64,000 bases of DNA. Source: Tyto alba. Taxonomy: Eukaryota; Chordata; Aves; Strigiformes; Tytonidae. The position numbers were made by a program, and so were the translations under genes. Positions 44,942-57,026 of the stretch are shown one piece after another; the first letter of the stretch is position 1; every line of letters starts with the position of its first letter. The DNA lies in the NCBI RefSeq assembly GCF_018691265.1, contig NW_024881276.1, forward strand, positions 1,426,001 through 1,490,000. Reading direction: 5' to 3'. The notes under the pieces are model-generated. The model was given only the letters and a program-made list of their open reading frames with translations, did no database searches and was not told the origin of the DNA.

Positions 44942-47283
44942 CATAGAATCCCAGAATGGTTTGGTTTGGAAGGGATCTTAAAGATAATCTAGTCCCAACC
45001 CACTCTGTCATGGCAGGGCCCCCTTCCCCCAGCCCAGGGGGCTCCCAGCCCCGTCCAACCTGGCCTTGAACCCTTCCAGGGAGGGGGCACCCACAGCTGC
45101 TCTGGGCACCCTGGGCCAGCGCCTCACCGCCCTCAGAGTAAATAATTTCCTCCTTATATCTAATCTAAATCTGCCCTTTTTCAGTTTAACACCATTACCC
45201 CTCATCCTATCACTACCTGCCCTTGTAAAAGTCCCTCTCCTGCTTTCCTGCAGCCCCCTTTATGTACTGGAAGGCTGCTATAAGGTCGCCCTGAAGCCTT
45301 CTCTTCTCTGTGCTGAACAATCCCAATTCTCTAAGCCTTCCTTCATAGGGGAGGTGCTCCAGCCTGCTGATCATCTCCGTGGCCTCCTCTGGACTAGCTC
45401 TCACAGGCCCATGTCCTTCTTATGTTGGGGGCCCCAGAGCTGGATGCAGTGTTCCAGGTGGGGTCTCACAAGAGTCGAGAAGAGGGACAGGATCCCCTCT
45501 CTCAACCTGCTGGTCACGCTCCTTTTAATGCAGCCCAGGATACAGTTGGCTTTCTGGGCTGCCAACACACATTGCTGGGTCACGTTGAGCTTCTCATCAA
45601 CCAACGCCCCCAAATTTTTCTCTGCAGGGCTGCTCCAATCCGTTCTTTGGCCAGCCTCTCTTTGTGCTTGGGATTGCCTTGACCCATGTGCAGGACCTTG
45701 CACTTGGCCTTGTTGAATTTCATGAGGTTTATATGGGCCCACCTCTCAAGCCTGTCAAGGTCCCTCTGGATGGCATCCCTGCCTTCCAGAATGTCAACCA
45801 CAGCCCACAGCTTGATGTCATCAGCAAACTTGCTGAGGGGGCACTCAGTCCCTCTGCCCATATCTCCAACAAAGATGTTAAACAGCGTCAGTCCCAATAC
45901 CGATCCCTGAGGAATGCCACTCGTCACTGGTCGGTCTCCACTTGGACATCGAGCTGTTGATCACAACTCTTTGAGCCAATTCTTATCCATCAAGAGGTCC
46001 ATCTGTCATATCCATGTCTCTCCATGGATGACAAGGATGTCACACGGGACAGTGTCAAATGCTTTGCACAAGTCCAGGTAGATGATGTCACTTGTTTTTC
46101 CCTTATCCGCCAATGTTGTAACCCTGTTGTAGAAGGCCACCAAATTTGTCAGGCATGATTTGCCCTTAGTGAAGCCATGCTGGCTGTCACCAATCACCTC
46201 CTTATTTTCCAGGTACCCTAGCATAGTTTGATGGTGATCTTGCTGGGCACAGAGGTGAGACTGATTGGCCTGTAGTTCCCCGGGTCTTCCTTTTTTATCT
46301 TTTTAAAAATGGGGTTTATGGTTTCCGTTTTCAGTCTGCTACAACTTCTCAAATAGAATGAATAGTGCTTTAGCCACTTCATCTACCAGTTCTCTGAGGA
46401 CCCATGGATGCATCTCCTCAGGTCCCATGGACTTGTGCACCTTCAGGTTCCTTAAATGGTCTTGAACCTTTTATTCTCCTACAGTGGGCAGTTCTTCATT
46501 CTCCCAGCACCCGCCTTTGCCTTTTGTATCTTCGGTTGTGTGGCTGGAGCGCTTGCCAGTGAAGACTGAGGGAAAAAAGGTCATTGAGTACCTCAGCCTT
46601 CTCCATGTCCCAGGTAAGCAGGTCTCCCATTTCCTTCTGGAGAAGGCCAACATTTTCCCTAGCTTTCCTTTTATCACTGACATACCTATAGAAGCTTTTA
46701 TTGTTGCCTTTGGTGTCCCTGGCCAGATTTAATTCTGTCAGGGCTTTGGCCTTCCTAAGTTGATCCTTAGCTACTCAGACAATTTCTCCGTATTCCTCTC
46801 AGACTATCTGTCCTTGCTTCCATGCTCTGTAGGCTTTCTTTTTGTGTCTGAGTTTGTCCAGGAGCTCCTTGTTCATCCATACAGACCTCCCGGTATTTCT
46901 GCATGTCTTCCTCTCTGTCAGGACGCATCACTCCTGAGCTTGGAGGAGGTGATCCCTGAATATTAACCAGCTTCCCTGGGCCCCTCTTCCCTCCAGGGCT
47001 TTATTCCATGCTACTCTGACAAGCAGAGCCCAGAAGAGGTGAAAGTCTGCTCTCCTAAATCCAGGGTAGCGAGCTTGCTGTGCACGCTCCCCACTGCCCT
47101 ACGGATCTTGAGCTCCACCATTTCATGGTCACTGCAGCCAAGGCTGCCCCTGAGCTTCGCACTCCCACCAGCCCCTCCTTGTTGGTGAGAACAGGGTCCA
47201 GCAAAGCACCTCTCCTTGGTTCCTCTGTCACTTGGAGAAGGAAATTATCATCAGCACAGTCTAGGAACCTCTGGTTGCTCTAA
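44942..47283 (-). mobile_element. CR1 LINE, longest copy, with endonuclease and reverse transcriptase remnants
   Basis: About 2.3 kb of minus-strand CR1. The 3' end is at 44942 (plus strand GCATAGAATCCCAGAATGG). Motifs on the minus strand in 5' to 3' order: GCSDHEMVE of the endonuclease (near 47110-47150), the QHGFTKGKSCL fingers, IYLDLCKAFDTV (catalytic motif A), SGIPQGSVLGLTLFNIF (motif B) and KFADDIKLWAVVD (motif C with the two catalytic aspartates). After these come [23 protein letters not shown] and the C-terminal [14 protein letters not shown], then RFRLDIRRKLF. These lie in different frames with stops between them (main pieces 46006-46224, 45580-45927, 45401-45742, 45213-45404, 45008-45205), so the element is dead. 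The 5' part including ORF1 is missing, the usual 5' truncation of CR1. Plus-strand frames here, such as 45066-45716, are antisense shadows. Confidence 0.95.
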
Positions 47284-47473
47284 TGATAAAAAATGATAAC
47301 AGAAGAGATTTCAAAGCCAGCAACTTACTGGATGTTAGTGCAATAGTAATTTTTGTTTGTTCTTTAATTTAAATGCTTATTTGTATTTTGGGGAGGGTTT
47401 GAGACAAATATTCCAAGGTTTTTTATATACTGTCCTGATGGATGAAGAACCTTGATGTTTCTATTTCACATGT
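47284..47473. other. Short unique spacer between CR1 copies
   Basis: 190 bp of AT-rich sequence, no feature seen. Confidence 0.5.
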
Positions 47474-47640
47474 AATCACAGAATCATGGGATGGCTAAGG
47501 CTGTAAGGAACTTCTTGAGAACATCTAGTCCCATCCCCTGCACAGAGCAAAGTCAGCTAGAGCAGGTTGCCCATGACTTTGTTCAGTCGCGTTTTTAATT
47601 TATCCACAGGTGGAGACTCCACAACTATAGTAAAAATGTT
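47474..47640 (-). mobile_element. CR1 LINE 3' end fragment
   Basis: The plus strand AATCACAGAATCATGGGATG, then AACATCTAGTCCCATCCCC and GGTGGAGACTCCACAAC, matches the reverse complement of a CR1 3' end. About 167 bp survive. It is separated from the larger CR1 by 190 bp of unrelated sequence and has its own 3' end, so it is an independent insertion. Confidence 0.88.
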
Positions 47641-50600
47641 TTTTTTTCATGTATTTGATGGAATTTCAACAGTAATCTCCATCACAAGGTGAGCAAACAT
47701 TCTTTAAGTACAGTACTGCTTTGAAAAATGGAAATGATTACTCCTGTTCTAGGAAAGGTCAAGTGAATTCAAAGGAGTTTTTTTTTTTTTCTTTTTACTC
47801 AAACCTGAATTACTTTTTTTGCATGAAATTGAAGAAGTTGTTTTGGGAGATAGGAATAAAACCTCCGTGGGAGGTATTTTAGATAGGATTTCAGTTCTTC
47901 AAGAATTGAACTCAAATAAGAGTAACTTAAAACACTATAGGATAAGAATGAATTCTATTGTTTTGGGGAAATAATTCATTCTGCAGGAAGATAATAAAGA
48001 CTTTTCAACAGTGTTCAGATGTGGAGTCTTCTCTGAGAAATGACCAACAACACTGATAAAATCACAATTTTCCAGATACTGGCTATGCCTATTGTATAAG
48101 AAGAGTGTTTAGAAGCCTGATGAACTACTTCAAAAAGCACTAGGAACCAAATAAGATGTTGTTTCTATGATGTGAACTCTCAGGAATGAAGAGCTTTTGC
48201 AAAGGAATCAATTTATTTAGTTGCCTGAAAATACGTTACAGATGCTAACTGCAGCTATCAAATTTGTAAATGATGGTTTGTGTGAATTTTATTTTTTGAC
48301 TCATACAGTGGTAGAAGATTGAATCATTGTGTCTCATTGGAGCACCAGTTTTGGTGCCAGTGAAGATAACAGTGCAAGTAACCTTCAATGAGACCTTGAT
48401 TTCACCTTGTGACCAAGCGAAAAGAGTACAGGAAAAGGTGTGTGGTAGGAAATCAGGTGTAACATCGGGTGATGAACAAGAGGGCGTGAGAGACAATTTA
48501 ATAATAAATCTATTCAATAGCAGTGTCAGCAGAAGGACCACATCTGACAATGCTACATCTGAATGAATTTAGAGTGTTGGAGTGATTCTTCTTCTTTTCT
48601 GTGTCCTTGGACAACACTCTATCAAACTTGATTACCTACGGTTGGACCTATTTAGACAGCTACAGAAAATAAGTAAGATGATTGTTTGGAGGCTTGGAGC
48701 CCTGTAACTATTATCCCTGAATGCTTTTTTAATATATTTTTTCCTGTTCACCCTCATCAACCCCATAAACAGTTGCTAGAACTCCTCGGACGAGACATTT
48801 ACCCAAGGCCCTCAGACAGTTTATTTATTTATTTAGTGTTTACCTAGGTTTTCAAATCATGAAATGGAAGATAAATGTACTTAAAGAAAAACCAGAACCC
48901 CCACACCATCTGGACTGAATCAGGAATTTGTCAGTTTTACCCTTCCAGAAAATTGTTTTATATTTTCCTCTTAAAACTTGTTCAAAGAGAAACCAACCTT
49001 TCTAGAGAAACCAATTATCTTTAGAAACACAAGCTGATATTTGAATGATCTAATAGTTCCTATTGTTAAAAAATATTTTGGAAATATTGACCCTTCTGTA
49101 ATGCACCTTCAGCTGTGGGAGATGGAAGGCTTCATACTGACTTATAACAGCTGAAGTCGCACAAAATTATGCATCATGCTGATTTTCATTATCATATTTT
49201 ATGTGGGTGTTTTTTCCCCATCAAGAAGCTCAAGTAAATAAAACCCAAAATATGATCGTTTTGCACACAAAGTATGCAGAGCTTTGGAGTGGACGTTTTA
49301 TGTTTATAAGTAAGTAAAAGTTCCTTCTGAATTGTTATGTAATATAAAAGCCTCCTGACTTAGAAAGCAAACTGGATTACACTTTTCTAATATATATTTT
49401 TTCAGTAACATTTAAAAAACAGTTCCTTTTCCAAATGATGCAATAAGGAATATCAAGCTACATCTTCCAGAACATGAAATTTAATAGCACTGCAAAGTTT
49501 TGATTTTACAGATCCAGACATACTTTGCTTTGAATGCAGATTGTTTTTAGCAAGTCTTGAAGGATGTTGTTACTCTTATGGGGAGTTTTATCAGAAGTAA
49601 CAGAGCGAAACAATGTGTGTCCAAGAAGAGAAAAATGATTTTTCATAACAACAGTTTAGAAGAATCCTTTGTGATCTCAGTGGTGATGATATTTAAAGAC
49701 TTGTATTATTTATTTCCCTTGTTAAAATTTATTTCATGAGACTCCAAGCCCGTGTGTTATATATGAGTGAAATCTGAAAGAAAAACAGGAGAGTTCCCAA
49801 CAAAACCCGTAGCTCTAAAATGATAAATAAAACCCCCTCCTCACTCTGTCTTCACCAAGTCTCATGAATCCGTGTAGGACATTTCTAGAGAGAAATATTT
49901 CCAGTATTCATTTTTACACAGAAAGTTCCAAAGACAGTGAGAGAAGTTGGTGAGAGAAGGGACAGTAACTGCTGTTGGCAGCTCCTAGAGAAAGTACCCT
50001 GCTAGTTTTGTCTTCAAAGGAGTACTTTACTGCCCTTTCCACCCTTAGTACAAGAGATAGGACCGGAATGAAGAAGGCAGCTTTGGAAATAAAACTTGTT
50101 TAAAGTGAGCTATGAATGGCAACGAAAACATATGTTGCATAGATATCATATAGAAATTGCAGTGTGTGTTGGTTCTGAGACTCCCTTCGCCATGCCGTTG
50201 CCATGCCTTTAGTAATGATTAACATCTGTCATGTTTATTCTTTTCCCTATACCCCAAGGGAAGAAGTGTGTGCAGCGAAATATTTTGTTTGTTTTATCTT
50301 ATTAAATTTATCCTGCATACATTTTCTGAAAGTTTGTTATATGAAGCAGGGTCAAATAAATGTTCTTTGAACCTGAAAGCTCAAATTATTATTGCCTTGA
50401 GTCCTTTGAAAGATCTCTCCATGGCCATCAACCGTCAACCGTCCCTAGAGAAAGCTCATCTTCATCGAGGACAAACCTTTACCCGCAAGGTAGACTGTTC
50501 AATTGGATGTCTAAGCTGAGAAATATCTGTTTGTATCAAATATTGTAATATTCGGTGAAACTACTGATAAAAGCACAAATTCTCACTAGCCAAAAGAGTT

Positions 50601-53600
50601 AAAAAGACAGCATCACATGATAACTCAAATAAGGTCCGTATAAATACAACTCCTGATATAACTAAAATCCAAATTACTCTAAAAATAAGCAGGAGAAAGA
50701 GGGAAAAAAAAAAATCTTGATGTTGGAAAGGCAGTCCTAAAAACATATTCAACAAAACATACCATTCAGTATTATATAAACCCAATGTTTTTTCTAAAGT
50801 TGCATTTTTGAACAGTATTTGATATTTAAAAGAAACATTTCTTATCTCATTGGAAAATTTCAGTACACAAATACCTAAGTAAATTTATAAACGCCACTTT
50901 TAAATGCCTGATTTTAAAGACAAAGTAGAGAAAACCAAATCTACATTTGTAATGAGATTAAAAGGCAACACCCCCAGGAAGGCTCTTTATAATGCGTGCT
51001 GGAGCAAAGAGCAGAACTTCCCTTCAAAGATTGAAGTATGCTGTAACCCCAGTGAAACTGAATGCTGAATATACTGTAATTCCAGTGAAACTGAAAAATA
51101 TTGCTGCTGAAAAACTAATGAGTAAAGTTCTGTAAGAGATATTATAACTCCTAACAAAGCAGCTAAGCAGACAGAAACAGAATAATATCTCCATTTCTCC
51201 AGGCTTCATTAAACAAGCACTAAAACCCTCTTAACACAGACTGGCAGGAATAAAAAATGGTTGCTGTTCAAATAAGTGAAGTCACATCCTCATAAACCCT
51301 GGAAGGGTTACAAGGTATGAAGCAAAATAGAAGTTTTCTGGTTCTTTTCATGACAACTCATGATCTGTACAGCAACGATGGTGGTTTGAAAAGTATGAAG
51401 TAGAGAGAGATTTTCCTTTTAAATGAATATGAAGTAGGACCTTTGCCTAGGGAAAGGAAGAAGGCTGGCCAGTGAACCACAGCAGCTGTGTTGAGCCTCT
51501 CACTGAAGATTCAACTGGGCCTTGATCAACAAAATATCAGAAAGTAATGTAACCCAAAGAGGTTCATACCCAGACTCTGGTCTTGTGAAAATCTCAGCCT
51601 CAACTGGTGGTTTCTGGAAATTTCCTGGTGCATATCGTCCAGCTTTCAATAATTTCTCGACAAAAGAAAGGTAGCAGGGGAGAGGAAAGAAAGGATTCAA
51701 GAAGTTCCCAAGTCCCCTCCAAGCATTTGTTTTTGCTATTCACACTGAACACCTTCGTTATTGTTATGTTGGTAGAAAAAAATTACAAAGATGAGAGAGA
51801 TTTCTGAACCAAAGTTATTTGCCCTGCGCCAGAAACACCCCTTGCTGTGCTAAGTACTTACCCCAAACTCAACAGAAGATTCTCCACCGACACCAATGTT
51901 CTTTGCAGGGGGCATAAAAAGCCCAGGGGCTGGGCTAATAGACTTCTTGCACCTTGTTTGTCAACTGGAAACGACTGTGGTCTGTTTTTAATACTGTTCA
52001 AACACCACATTATCATATGTAAGCATCTAAGTCAGGCAGCCAGGAGGAGGATTTTCTGAATATAGCCTTTGATTTCACTTTGCGAGCTCAAGCTTTCAGT
52101 CATCCTCAGGCAATGATCCTGAAGATGTGTTTGGAACATCAGAGCACATTAAGCGGGTGCTCCTGTGCTGTTGCAATCTGAGCAACACGCTGCTCATCCT
52201 TAATAGACTGGCTCGCTAAGAGCAGTTATAACATGGACTGAAATGGGGCAGAAGACAAGGTGATACATTTGGTAAATATTTGATGAGGGCGTGGGATTAT
52301 TTCCGTGAGATTACTGGCTGCTTGAGCCTTCAGCTGTGTAGTAACATCACCAGAATATTATTAGTTTTGCTGGGGATGGGTTGAAGCAGTTTGACCTTGC
52401 TTTACCAGAATCTCCCGTTTCAGCTGGGTGCACCCAGTGTTGCATGCCATTTGCACGTGAGGCAACCCCTTTGCAGCCAGTGGAGGAAAACAGGCACTTC
52501 TAGAACACAAAGCACTTTGTAGTCTCCAGTTTTTCTATCAATCCAGAAACTCAGGCATGGTCTTACATTTTTTTAAGTACATAAGTTCATCCCTTGTTGC
52601 TAATGTCACTGCGATACTACAGTCATATTTGAAGCTTGCCACCTATCTGGTTACGTTAATTAGTTCTTTTCTTGCCAGTACTCAATCTGTTTAATTTCTT
52701 ACTTCTATTTGGCTGGGTGCATTAAGGAGCACTTCAAAGAAGCTCCTTCCTTGCTTTCAAATGATTCTTTTGAACCTGTATAAAGGGTCAGCTTTTAAGT
52801 TGTAGAATTTGCACATAAAAACACATTTGCAGAGTGCCTAATCTTTATCCTTGCACCCTTCAGACTACTTATCTATCATTGTTGTGACATGCACAAATAG
52901 GCTCTCTTGGATGTGATGTTGTCTCGGGTTATTAACCTCTGCCATTGAATCTCTCTCAGTTGTTTCTCAGTTGATTGTTGCGTAGCATAATACATAGAAA
53001 ACTGCATATAAAATATATTGATTGCTATAGGAAAATAGCTGCCCTGATCCTTCAAAACTTAGTTAGTTTATGTTTGGAATGGAAAGGCCTAAAGATTATT
53101 TTTGTCTGAAAGTTTTTATCAGAAATCTCTTTACAGATCTCATTCTTCTACTAGAAATATGAGAAATTTGTAATAATAATTTATGACATCAATTCCTATA
53201 GTGTTCCCATCGATGAGGAATCTGTACATAGTATTTTCATGCAGATGGACCCGTATCAATGTGATTTTTGATGTATTATTGAAATGGGGCATCATTTCAA
53301 AGCAGTAGTAGTCAAAGCAATGAGAGAACTTAATATATAGTGAAGAACTGGTTATTTCCATCTGCTCCATTCCAACCCTTTTCAGCTATGGAAGGGCTAG
53401 AGAAATGTGCCTCAGCATTTCTTGATTTTAATTTTTTACGAAGGGAAGCAAACACAAGGATGTGGACTGGCTATACTGTGTTTCACTCTAAGGGTACATT
53501 CAGTTCCAGATTCGAGAAAAGCCAAGAGTACCAGGTTCTTGACACAACAGCGCTCTCCCCTATTTCTGTTTTATGGATTAAGAGAAGTGGCCAGTTATTG

Positions 53601-54180
53601 GAAGAGCAGTTAATCTTCTCTCTCCCTCTCACTATGCTGTCAAGGAGAGCACAGGCTCCTTCTGGGTGACTACTGCCTAAAGAGTTCTTCTTTCTACATC
53701 CCTCTTGACAGACAAGGACTTCTAAACTGGACTGTCCCACTTACCTGATGGACATTGCTTTTAAAGTGGCCACAGATACCAAATAATACCAACCTTCACA
53801 GGTCCCGTGGTTATTTCTGTATGTTCTCCACTAACCTTGTGCCTCTCCCTGCTATGCTTCTAGCTGGGGTTGGGCTGCCTGCCCGGCCTCTGATCCACAT
53901 CTGGAAGAAGTGGAAAGCAGTCCAGGCTTCTCCTCTCCCACCTGCTTAGGGATTCTCCTTTATCACTACACCAGAAAGAACAAATACTCTTGAAAAGATG
54001 TTGAGTGAGGACGGGGGCACTCACAGCTTCACCCAGGACTGCCCTTCTCTTCAGCCTAGAGATTGATTCATTTTGTGATATTTGGATAAGGTGTTCTGCT
54101 TTCAATGTCAAAAAAAAAAAAAATATTTAGCGTCTAGGCTGTCCTATTTGAGGAGAGGACTAGGCTCACTTAATGATTCT
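47641..54180. other. AT-rich unique DNA, no recognised gene
   Basis: No gene or named repeat. Near 51040-51110 there is an imperfect duplication of about 33 bp (two copies of a CCAGTGAAACTGAA word). A TATA-like CATAAAAAGCCC lies at 51915. A-runs lie near 50702 and 54110. Confidence 0.5.
51040..51110. repeat. Imperfect direct duplication (~33-bp unit)
   Basis: CTGTAACCCCAGTGAAACTG is followed about 33 bp later by CTGTAATTCCAGTGAAACTG. Two units only. Confidence 0.6.
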
Positions 54181-54600
54181 TTCCTGCGTGACACTGAGTG
54201 CTGCTGCTACGTGAAGTTTCAGCCCACCGCGAAGTTGCGGTACAGTAAGAGAAAGCAGGGGGCTGTCGTTTCAAACTGCGGGGCTCCACTCGGTGAAGGC
54301 GCAGCCAGCAGCTAGAACTCTGAAGAGCATCTGTAGGGGGTATGGCCAGATCACCGGGCTCGTCCCTCTGGTTCCTTTCCAGGTGAACACAGGGAGCTGA
54401 TGTACTTCCCATCGCCAGAGCGGCCGGAGAAGTGCGGTGCCACATTCCGTACCAGCTGCAGATTTGGGAGAACACGAGGGCTTAACGCTGGGCGATGTCG
54501 ATGTGCCAAAGGCCTCTGTAACTGGAGATGAGTCGTGTGCCAGGAGGGTAATTTCCCGGCCGGCTGACGAAGGTGGGGAGTGCTGCTCATCTGTGAGACC
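54181..54600. promoter_or_regulatory. CpG-island-like block
   Basis: I count about 24 CpG dinucleotides in 420 bp, against near absence in the flanks. G plus C is well above one half, and the rough observed/expected CpG ratio is about 0.7. It does not match the LTR or CR1 families in this window. Frames cross it on both strands (54170-54475 and 54351-54638 minus, 54437-54673 plus), as expected for GC-rich DNA, with no recognisable domain. An isolated small CpG island in gene-poor bird DNA could be a distal promoter, a first exon of a non-coding RNA, or the relic of an unrecognised GC-rich repeat. Confidence 0.45.
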
Positions 54601-55086
54601 CAGTGGGAGCTTGGGGTCAACTGGGAAGGCAGAAGCACCTCCCAGGTGTTGGCTTGACTGTCTGATACACTAATTTAGGTCCTGTTATACCCCAGTTCAA
54701 CAGGCTGTTGCATCTGAAGTAATGAGAACACTGTAGAAGAAGATATTGATAACTGATGGAGGGACAGTTACAGCAATATTACTTACACTAGTTCCGTGCA
54801 TGCTTGCTAGTTGCTCTGCTCTTTTGAACTATACATATTCAGTTTAAAGTCAGTTGGGAGCACTACATAGCTTCTTTAGCATCTGAGTGACATTTGCATT
54901 GTAGATATTTATGACAGTAAAAAACCCCTCAAACTAGCATGTGCCTACATCACGGGAGAATTCTCATGGATTTAAATAATTGATAAACCATTAATTTATC
55001 ACGTTTCGGTTAGTGGAAATCCAGTATGTGGTTTGATTTTTACTTTTTTTTTTTTTTTCTTCATTTATAGCTCAGTTACAAGAATT
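54601..55086. other. Unique DNA, no recognised gene
   Basis: AT-rich apart from the left edge. A T-run at about 55044-55059 precedes TTCATTTATAG, which looks like a splice acceptor but is followed by no convincing exon. Confidence 0.5.
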
Positions 55087-55122
55087 GGGGGGGGGGGGGG
55101 GCGGGGGGGGGCGGGGGGGGGC
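55087..55122 (+). repeat. G-tract with quadruplex potential
   Basis: G15, C, G9, C, G9, C in a row. Runs of this length satisfy the G-quadruplex pattern many times over on the plus strand. The exact run lengths may be unreliable because such tracts are hard to sequence and assemble. Confidence 0.75.
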
Positions 55123-56860
55123 ACCAGAGAGAAGGGAAAGGTGGTACAGCTGAGAGACAGCTTACAAAATCGCAGAAACCTATTATTTTCAAAACCGTTT
55201 CTCCCAAGTCTAAAAGATATTAAAGAGGAAAGAAGTGAAGTTAACTACTTATCCTTCAAAACCACTGTAGTGGAATAAAAAATTAATGATAGATGAATAC
55301 CATTTACACAGAAAAGTCTTTCTAAATAGATCAGCAATACAGGAAGGAAGGGAAGGAAATGATGATAACTCAATGGAAAAAGCAGTGTTTTTTTCTTTTT
55401 TGCTTAGCAAGTGAAAGCACAGTTCTGACAAATTTATTTGTGACTCTTTACACACTCTGAAAGATATCTGAGCTCCCAACTAAGGCATTCAATTATTTTT
55501 GAACGATATAGCAAGAAGTAGAAACAATGAAACAATGAAACAGGGAAGATATGCCATGAACAAGGCTTGTGGCAAATAAAAGAGGTGTAAATTCTACCAT
55601 GAACTCTAGGTACTAATTTATAACCCATGTGGCACCCAAGAGCTTGGTTGTCTCTATGTTTTGATCCCTGCAGCAGCACAGGCTCCAAGTGGAAGGATTT
55701 CAGACTAAGGAGATGTTCTGCACAGAGCTAATTACAAGTTTGGAGTCTTTTTCTTATTACTGTTATTTGCAAAGAAAGAATTCTAAAGTTCTTCCAAGTA
55801 CAGTTTCTTTTAAAAGAGCCAGAGAAAATAAGTCAACCTCTTAGGACATTATGGAGTAAAATAACAAACCCTCATTATGTTTATACTCATGCACATGTTG
55901 CTTAGGAATCAAGATGAGGATGCATGTACAACTAGGACAAATTGCACCCCACACTGTGCAGCACAAGTTGTGTTTCAAAGTGTGTTTTGTTTTCTTGGTT
56001 TTCTCAATTAAATGGTGCCTGGCTGCATTATGCCAGAAACCATATGGGAGGCCTGTGCAGAACTTGGCAGGATTTGACCCGAAGGAGGAGGCACTGTAGG
56101 AACTGCTTTCATCGCAAACCTCTGTGTACAGAATGAGAGGAAAACCCAATGATGCTGAAAGTTCCTCGCCACAGAACTGGAAACTATTTCATGACAGTTA
56201 AGACACTGGTTTTATAAACACTGCATAAAAGGCAGGTGGCCTCACAGTAGATGTAGTGAGAAATAAAATGATTCTGTCTTGAAAGAGCTTTTCATTTTTA
56301 GTTTTTATTCTAGCCACCCATGAGGGTTGTAATGAGATCTCCTGTGCTAGATCTTTTGAAATTGTTTTTAGAAGCAGGTTGTAATTTAAAGAGAATAAAG
56401 CTGCCAAAGTGTTCTGATGCTTTGGCGGCTGAATATTATCTGTTCCAGAGCCCCCCGAAGTCTCTGGGCAGTCATAAGGACTTCTGATACTGTTCCTCCT
56501 CGCTTTTTTAGGAGGAGTGTTGTTGCCAAGCTATGAACCACAGAGAAACCCATAGTTCATGTCACATAAAGCTGCTGACAGGACTAGAGATGAGTGAGTG
56601 ACTTACAGCCTGAGTCTGTAAAGATTTGTGCACGCTCTTAAACCTTGAACCGTAGTGACAGTGCTGCCGATGACTGAGCTGTCTTTTATTTGAAGTTGCC
56701 CATTAAGTCACGTCGGATCCTAACCTGGAGCAGAGATTAACCCCTTGCTTCTTCTGCAGTGTTGAATCACTCATAAGGTCAAGGAAGATGTGAGGAAGTA
56801 GGCTGAATTTTTCAGTTCCTTTTGCTGAAAATAGGTAATCCAGCAGGTTGGGCTGCTAAC
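55123..56860. other. AT-rich unique DNA, no recognised gene
   Basis: No nameable feature. The 102-codon minus frame at 55841-56149 shows no recognisable domain. Confidence 0.5.
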
Positions 56861-56943
56861 TGGGCGTTAAGGTCCACAGCCAGTGTTAGCGGTCGCAATC
56901 GCGAATAGAACTTATCTACCCAAAGCAGATAAGCAGGCACTTC

Positions 56944-56949
56944 TTTATT
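56944..56949 (-). terminator. Polyadenylation signal of the third LTR type
   Basis: AATAAA on the minus strand within GGAATAAAGAAGTGCC. Confidence 0.5.
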
Positions 56950-57016
56950 CCAGCGCTGGGGAACACGGGGGATAGCTCCGCCAAAGACGTGTTCGTCGAT
57001 AGGTACAAAGCACCAC

Positions 57017-57026
57017 ATATTTATAC
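57017..57026 (-). promoter_or_regulatory. TATA box of the third LTR type
   Basis: GTATAAATAT on the minus strand, a good match to the TATAAATA consensus. Confidence 0.5.

Noticed and set aside
45066..45716. 216-codon plus-strand frame
   Set aside because: It lies wholly antisense to the CR1 reverse transcriptase remnants, which match a known family on the minus strand.
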